Origin: Heliocidaris tuberculata
Lineage: Eukaryota > Echinodermata > Echinoidea > Camarodonta > Echinometridae
Direction of reading: 5' to 3'
NCBI GenBank assembly: GCA_025618425.1
Contig: CM046842.1
Location: 22,762,248 to 22,826,247, forward strand
DNA length: 64,000 bases
Shown: one piece after another, positions 53,151 through 62,300 of the stretch
How positions within the stretch are numbered: position 1 is the stretch's first letter
How the letters are laid out: the number at the start of each line of letters is the position of its first letter
Program-made: the position numbers and the translations under genes
The notes under the pieces: generated by a model
What the model was told of the DNA's origin: nothing
Databases searched by the model: none
Seen by the model: the letters and a program-made list of their open reading frames with translations, nothing else

Positions 53151-56100
53151 GCATAGTGACCTAAAATCATGTCTAGTATTATAAAGGCTTGCAAAGAATT
53201 GCAATATATTTCAAAGGACAGTCACTGAAAAAAAAAAATTTAAACACAACAACAACAGAACGTACGATTAAGCCCCCTAACCACTACCTATTGCAATATT
53301 CTGAAGGTTTATATACAACCTTTCCCTTATCGTTTAAAAAAAATAGAAAACTCAAGAACATTATGGATTCTTTATCTCAATATAATGAAAAACCCAATTT
53401 CTTCGGTTGTGATTATCATGAAGCCCAAACTAAAACTCTGCAAAAAATGTAATTTTATGTCATGAATCTAATTTCATTCATCTGAATTTGTGCCCCCCCC
53501 CAAAAAAATAAATAAATAAAATAAAAAAATAAACATAAAAATGGATTTAGATTCACTTTACTATAATATTACGTAAATGCCAGATTTATGATATAGATGA
53601 TCGGCTATGACTTTACGACTTCTTATCACCTTTTTGTAAAAAAAAGGGTTATTTCATTTAAATATGTTTTCTTAGTTTTCATGATGAGCAATTTTCTTTT
53701 ATATTTATTATCGTGTATATAAAAGTTCTGGTACGGAGATTAAAAATAGAGACAGACACAGAATAAATGACTCCGTTAGACACAACAGGTTCACTATTTT
53801 GTCTATAAGGCTTCTTCAGGCAGTTTTTCCTGAAGAAGCCTTATAGGCGAAATAGTGAACCTTTTGTGTCTAACGGAGTAATTTATTCAGTGTCCGTCTG
53901 TCTGTCTGTATGTCTCTCTATATATAAACAGTGCTGGTCAAAAGTTTCGGTATACCCTGGAGTTTGTGGCGAGTTTTTATATCAGTTTTTATTTTCCATG
54001 TAATGGCCTTCTCTACACACTAAAAATCATTTTTACAGGTTCTGATGCCATACAAAAATAATCTACATATGATAATGTTTCTTCTCCATTCTGATTTGAA
54101 AATTTAAACTGGCAAAAAGCAGCATAATGATACTTTCTCTTTAACACACTTTTTGGTCCAAAATTGATAGAAAACTGACTCATACATTAGAGATCCCCCA
54201 AATCGACGAAATTGTTTTGATTATAACCTTGAAAATCAAATACTTTTATCATGTACACATGACTACTCTCAGTAATAATTAACTTTTCTTGCAGGAACAG
54301 TAAAAAATGTCTCTTTGCCCCTTCTTTTCAACTCGTGCTTCATGTGTCATGGGGTTCAGATACAGAAACGAAGCTCACTAAGGCTGTTATTCCATGTTAT
54401 TATACTCAACCAAAAGAGTAAGTTCCCCCCTAGCATTTTTGAATATATCTCAAAAAGTATTTTACCGATTTTCATAATTCAAACGGGAATGGATGGGGGA
54501 TTTTATTACTCATAACATGAATGGCATACCATTGCCACCACACATCATTATTGGTGTGAAAAAAATGCATTTTATGTCAAAATGCATGGGAAAAAAAAGT
54601 TGCACTTTAGTGATTTGCATTGACTTTTACACAAATAATCAAACAATCACTCATGATTCTGAACTTTTAAGCATGGTTTATTGCATATTTCTCTATCTCT
54701 TTCTTTTCATGAGCATACAGTGAAGTATTTAATGATTGATATGTCCACCATCCGCTTCAGTGACCAGCCGGCATCTCTTCCTCATACTGTTAACTAAAGT
54801 TTGTACTTGGCGCTGCTCAATGTTGGCCCATGCTCCCTGCAAGATGCGCTGAAATTCTTGCAGTGAAGTGTCATCTTTCACCTTCTTGCTCGCTTTCCGC
54901 TTAATGATATCCCAAAGATTCTCTATTGGATTACAGCCAGGGGATCTTGCAGGCCACTCCATACGTTCGATGCCATTTCCCTCAACAAACTGATCTACAA
55001 CTTGAGCGCGATGAGGTCTAGCATTGTCATCCATGAAGATGAAATCGTCTCCCATAGCTACTGCATACGGAATGACGTGCGGTTCCAACACCTCGTCGAC
55101 GTATTGCTGCGCCGTCAATCGACCTGCCACTGGAACTAACTCTGTCTTTCCATGACTGCTGATGCCGCCCCACATCATCACACTGCCAACCTCAGGGCCC
55201 TCCAGATCAGCTATGCAGTCACGATTCAGCTCCTCCCCTGCCCTTCTCCAAACCCGCATTCTGCCGTCAATCTTCCTCAGATAAAATCTGCACTCGTCAC
55301 TGAAGAGAACAATGGCCCAGCGACGCCTCTCCCATCTCCGATGACGTCTTGCAAAGGCGATGCGCTCCTGGCGTTGGCGATCCGTGAGCTTCACTTTCTT
55401 CTTGGGTCGTCTAGCTCGGAGGCCCACCTCATGAAGATGATTCCTCACGGTCTGAAGACTGATATAATCTGGCCTCTGTCCTCGTCGGCGATGTAGTCGC
55501 TTTTTTATCTGTTTTGCTGGAAAGAAAAAAGGGAAAAAGCATGTAGGGATACTTGAAAATGTAAAAGCATTAAAATATAGCAGCATTACAAATCACTCCT
55601 TTTCATGCAATTTAATAAATTTCATAGAATACAAGTAAATTTCACGTACCTGTCAGTTTCCTGCGAGTTTCAGTCTTATTGATTATGGACATATCTTGCC
55701 TGACAGATGTCACCCTTGGTCGGCCACTTCTTGGCAGATCTTTGACCTCTCCAGTTTCCTGAAACTTTGCTCTAAGTTTCCTTATGGCATTGGGCGAAAC
55801 CCCTAGTCTCCTGGCCACCTCCTTAACCGGAACCCCAGCTTCAAGGAAAGCTGTAGCTCTCCCTCTTTCAAAAATTTGCAGACGCGGCATGATGCAAAAT
55901 GGCCATAAGCACATTAATGTGATCAACCCAAATTGGAATTAAAAAGCACATGGCTTCGACTAACATTTTCATATTGAAAAGGCCTATTGTTTAAAAAGTA
56001 TGCATAACATCTGTTTAATAGGGAAGCATATTGTACCTGAAAAAAATTCCTGAGAATTACATAACAATTTAAAAAGGTCATTTGCTAACTTGCATAGGAA

Positions 56101-56329
56101 ATGTACACAATATGCTTCATATAACCTTAAGTGCAACTTTTTTTCCCATGCATTTTGACATAAAATGCATTTTTTTCACACAAATAATGATATCTGGTGG
56201 CAATGATATGCCATTTATGTTATGAGTAATACAATTTCCTATCCATTCCCGTTTGAATTATGAAAATCGGTAAAATACTTTTTGAGATATATTCAAAAAT
56301 GCTAGGGGGGAACTTACTTTTTTGGTTGA

Positions 56330-56373
<44 letters not shown>

Positions 56374-59300
56374 TTTTTTTTTTTAATTTTTATTTATTTC
56401 ATTTATTTATTTATTATTATTACTTTTTTTTTTTTTTTTTGGGGGGGGGGGTCCACTGATCCTATATATTATGTATCTTACTTAAGCATATTTTTTTCGG
56501 GGTTGTTACTGCGATGTTTTATGAAATGCTCCCTGAATAACGAGAGATATGTCGGATTGCTTGTTTTGGAAATATGTTGTGGCATTCATGGTGGGCAGGA
56601 ATAGCATAAATTTTGTATAAAAACCAACTCAGACATCATAAAAACAGCTCTAGACTAATTTCCATATTATCCCTTCATTCATGCTTGACAGCGAGGACAA
56701 TGAAGGCAGTGGACACTTGTTCACCGTCCCTATGATCACTACACATATTTGAGGTGACGCGAAACTTATAAACTAGCTTTTCTCAGTCAGACCCAACTCC
56801 CAACTCCCCAACAGATATATACTCCGAAAACGGAGTATGGAGCAAGATGAATATAGAGCCCTCATCGTTCAGTGCGAGACAGTGTATACAAAAGACATGG
56901 GGAAAATCGTGCAATGTCGACTTGGGGGTGTTTCATCAATCCTTAAAATTGATCTTAAAATCGATCCGATCGATTTTAAGTGCCTAAAATCGATTTTTAT
57001 GCACTTAAAATCGATTTTAGGTTTGAGGGCCTGTTTCATCAAAGTATTTAAAATTGATATCAATTTTAAATCAATTTTAACTTAGAATGTGATCCTGATC
57101 GATTTTAAGAGGTGCACAGATCAATTTCAATGTATTATTGGTTATTATTGATGTTCAGCAGAATGAAGGTATAACTTTTTAATGTCCGCTAACATCAATT
57201 TGACGTGCACTACTATTTGAAAGTGCATAATGCTCAACAAAATTAATGGCAATGTGTTTCATGTTTGGTATCATCAAAGACAAGGTCAATAGTATAGAAT
57301 AGAATAATATATCCTCATAATGAGTGGTCTACTCACTTTATCAGTTATCACTACCGAATTTGTGATATGATTTCAGTATTGCTTAGATTCATTTGCAATG
57401 GGACATGAGAGGTCCAAGGAATTCGCTAATTCCCAAATTGCCCCTTTTGGTTAAAATTATTCCTCTTCTCATTTTTCCTTTTCAGCTTGATATGTTTTTC
57501 ATATCGGCCTATATTTCTTTACATGACAATAATTATAGTAATGCTTCACTTTGAATTATTGTTTAAAGAGGAAAAACGGGGAAGTTTTGATTACTTTTCA
57601 TTCCTCTTTTCAATAATATGATGGCATTTCCATATTCAAATTGATCATTCTGTTTTTCTTGTTGCAAGGAAACAACTACCCCCAACGCAACAATGAGCAT
57701 CATTTTCATAGACCACCTCTCTCTCCGCCACACACACAAAAACACACTCCTTTCGAATTCAGAGTTACATTTCCTTTTCAAAGATCTCCTTTTGTTCTTT
57801 CCTTTCTTCCCCCCCCCCCCAAACCACAAAAAGCACCCTTCCCCTCCTACGAACCAATATACTCACATAAAAATTGCTCTTTATAATCATTTCGTAGTTC
57901 CTACCATTGATAAGCATACAGTCTCCCTTTTAGATATTCATTTCGTGTTCCCCCTCCTTTATCTCTTTAAAAGACAAACATTACATTAGAAATAAAAGTT
58001 ACAAAGAGTTTACAAGCTTGATAACTTATTATTTTTCTCAATCCTTTCATGATTGCAAATCTATATTTCATAAAATAATGAGGAAGTATTAAAGATTCAT
58101 CAACTTCGATAGAGGAATACCAGTACAGTATAACATTCCAGAGACACAATAGTAGAAAGGGAATAAAATGCATGTCTTAAAGCCTACATTTGTTATGATT
58201 ATATATATTTCTTTATTATTTCTTCATGAAAATCATCTCCGATATCATTTAAAGACAAAAAGTAGGAAAGATATCTTTATTGCACTTTAGAATAAATAAC
58301 CAACAAAAAAAAAAAAATAGATATATACATATATATATATATATAATTACAAAAAATTATTAGTCCAAAATCAGTCTATGAAGTAACTTCAGATCGATCT
58401 AAAATTTAGAAATAACAGGGGCAGCCGAGCGTTTTTGAAAGGGGGGGGGGGCTGATTTGATTTCACTCATTAATTGACAATTTTCGAACTTTTTGTCCGG
58501 GGTTTTATAAAAACGCGTCTACTCAAAAAGTGGGGGCTATAGCCCCATCCCCCACCCCAGTTCCGCGGTCCATGAATAATGTGTAAAGTTTTTTAGTCAT
58601 GACATAATATTTTCCAACAAAAATGTTTTCATGAAATTGCCTTAAAGGGAAAGTCCACCCTGGTATTTTATTGATTTGAATAAAAACAGAAAAATGAGAG
58701 AACAGAATAGTGAAAGTTTGAGCCAAATTTGATAAGAAATAAGAAAGTTCTGAAGTTTTGAAGTTGTAATCTATGAAACACAAATTGGCAACTCTCTGAC
58801 GTATCTTGCGAGCTCCTCTCCCATTTGCTCAGTACAGAAAATTTCATAAATTTTCCTTTTTTTTTTTGTTTCTGATGAAGGACTAAATTTGTTTCATACA
58901 GGCCTTGTGTAAAAATATATGAGCAATGATTATATCTAAAGTGCATGTATGTATTTTCAATTGTAATTATTTTGGGGGTACAGGGCAAATGGGAGAGGAG
59001 CTCACAAGATACGTCAAGGAGTTGCCAGTATGTGTTTGATTAGTTACAACTTCAAAAATTCATAATTTTAAAAATCTATTATCGTATTTTGCTCAAACCT
59101 TCACTGATCTGTTTTTTTACTTTTTCTGCTTCTTTTAAATTCAACTTGTATTCAGGGTAGACTTTCCCTTTAAAGGCCATTTCTTTGACTGCTTGACAAT
59201 GGACTAATAGGCTAAACACATTGATTCACTGTTGCTCAGGTGAATCTTGAGATTTATCAATATGAAAAAAAATAAATATATAATCATCTATTCTGACCTT

Positions 59301-62300
59301 TTTAGATACAAGGCTTCAAAAACCCTTTTTGAAGAAGTTTTATTTCCAAAGAACATAAATGCAGTGACAGATTTAGGAGGCTCTTCCGGCTCCCCCCCCC
59401 CGAAATAAAAGTGTATATTGTTTAGTAAATTTTGCCCCCCCCCCCTCTTTTGAAATGATAATCATTTTTTCACTCCTTGTTCGGGGGCTTTGCTTGTTAG
59501 AGATTTTTTTTGAACGACAAAGAGCAAAAAATGTGATAAACCTTCTTTTTTGTTTTGCTTGTCAGAAAATTGTCTGAGACCTTTGCCCCCTTACAAAATC
59601 CTGGATCCACCCCTCCATAAATGTAACCTATATACAGAGGTATGTCGGGTGTTGTGGTCCAACTTGAAGCAGGAAAAGGAGGATGTTACACAAGTATCTA
59701 AAGACTGGCCATATCGAGCTGATCATTGCTGGAGATTCAGCCTCTGTAGTCTGGAAAAATGAGAAAAATACAAACACAATTCGGATAAATGAATTCATGG
59801 GTACTGAATGAAAAAGCAGTGCTCTTTTAATTCATTCTGTAATCATATTTAACGATTATATCAGTTACTTACAATGCATATTCAAATAAATAAAGTACAA
59901 GGATTAATAAAAAAAAAAAATATATATATATGATAATATTGTCTTTGTTGCTCTTTTGAACTTTCAGAATGGGTAAGAGTATTACGCTTGGTAAAAAGAC
60001 TATTAATATTGATGATTTTTTTTTTTTTGGTCTGACAGGCACAAAACATGCTTACAAACCAATCATGTCATCTAATACAGCTTACCTTTTCAAATTGAAG
60101 TTATGTACATCAACTAAAGCGTGAAAGTCCAGATGCAATGAATGAGCAGAAGATGCCACACCTCTATTCATGTAGGCCTATTTGAAAACCTGATATTGAA
60201 AAAGAATTTTACCTGGTTTGATAGCAAATATATTCCACAGAATAATTTTCAATTTATAAAAATGAAATATGTTCAAAAGAATTAAAGTGTAATTTCGTCA
60301 GTGGTTCCACTTGTATTAAAGTGCAAGATATTTCCCCCCAACTTTACCAACCACATTAAAGTTTTAATTTTATAATAACATATCTGATGATTTTTAAGCA
60401 GTACTAGATCTTGGATTACGCCTATACCAAATATAAAGTGAAATGATATTGCAAAATTGGCATTACATGTCATTTTTTGTTCCTTAAATACATGTACCAT
60501 AATGTAACATAGTGGACATCAAATGGCCAAATACCTTGGATCTGCCTATTTATTTTTGAAATATTAGTATCAGAACTTTATTTATTTATGTTTACTTCAA
60601 CACATCCATTACCAACATGGACCTTTTGTTAGGGATTGATTTAAATTATCAGTTTTTATCCTTTGTCACATAGTCAAAGTTGGAAATCCAGATTACACAT
60701 GAAGTACTAGTAGGGTCTATTAGTAAACCAAACATACTTACCCTTGCTTTAATGGTACTAGTAGTAGTAGTAGTCAAGGCTATTATAGCTCAGTAGCTGT
60801 AATATACATTCTGCAGATCCATTCCAATTCCTCAGGGCCAAGGGCAAACTTGGTAAAACCAAATGCGGTGAAGACATGGCTACAGAAAACCCTTGCGCTA
60901 GCCTTGGAGTACTGGTTGGAATACTCTCATCTCCGACTGTGTCCAAAAAAAGAAAATGGGGAAATAACTTTGAATTCAATAGTCAAGATTAGCCTTGCCC
61001 TTGACTCTAGAACACTGTTAGTCTAGCCAATCTAGTAGTAGACCTAGTTCTAACGCTAGATCAAGACAAATAGATCCAGGGACCAGGCAGTCTAATTGTT
61101 TCTGTTACTTGTCTAGACTACGTCTAGATCTAACAGTTAAACTAACTTCTAGATCGAGATCTAGACTGAATTTACATCTAGATATTATAGACCCTACTCT
61201 AGATCTAGACTAAGTCTACATCTACTCTAGATCTTGACCAAATATACATCTACTCTAGATGTAGACTAGATTCTAGTCCACATCTATCATTTCAGAACCT
61301 AGGAAGCTAGGGTAAACTTATAGTGCTAACAAGAGAGAAGTCTCATTGAACATTTTCTTGAACAAAACTCGATTGTTACCGAGTGTTACAGAATCCAGAC
61401 ATTAGTAGATCTAGACCCTAGAATAGTCTAGATCTACTGTAACTTAAGTTAGATCTAGCGCCTGTATGACATAAGCACAGGACACATTCGTAACTTTCAA
61501 ATGTGATGATTCATACTTCCCGGCATATTGTGGTAAATTAAACAAATCTAATAGACTACTAGTCTAACGAGTAACGTTCCTGTAAAATGATATTTGATTT
61601 ACGCCGGTAGACAAAAGTTGAGTTTGACTTGCATGAATTTATATGAATGGGACTAAAATGCCTACCGCGGGAAAATTTGCCTATCTGTTACCCAGTCGAG
61701 GATGCCGTGTTAAGCTGTATTATTACAAATAACAATTGGTTCCATGAATTTTCCTTCAAAAATGTAATGGAAATTCTTATATTTTACCAAAATAATACAG
61801 TTTGTTATCGATTAAAAATATTTTTTTTGGAAGAAAAACGGTATTTACTTACTTTTTTGGAACCCCTCCAGCAGTAGTTGGCGTCGCCATTTTGTGGGTG
61901 ACAGACACAAATTATTCTTGATCACATAGCCCTCCAAATTTATGAAAAATTAATGATGAAACAGCTCTCAAGGATCAATTTAAGCTAAAATTGATTTCTA
62001 TCTTAAAATCAATTTTAAAATTGAAATCGATTTTAGTTGATGAAACACCCACTGCTGTTGATAATATATTTTTCAGAAATAATGCTGCGTTTGTCATTTG
62101 AAAGTCATTTCGTATGACGAATCTTTCAAGGATTTTGAAGATAATTGACACTCTGTTTTTAAAAATTTATATATCGTTGGCTGGTTGACTTTGCCAGATT
62201 TTCCCCATGCCTTTTGTACACACTGCCTCGCACTAAACGATGAGGGCTCTATATTCGTACTCCGTTTTCAGAGTATATGCCTGTGCTTGGTTTTCCGAAG

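Larger units (their letters stand above)
56926..62050. mobile_element. Inner element with GTGTTTCATCAA ends
   Basis: GGGTGTTTCATCAA at the left end is inverted at the right (TTGATGAAACACCC). It is followed inward on both sides by runs of 'aaaatcgatttta' and 'ttaaaattgat'. A second 'ctgtttcatcaaag' end-like motif lies at 57031. No coding region is recognised in its 5.1 kb. Confidence 0.7.
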
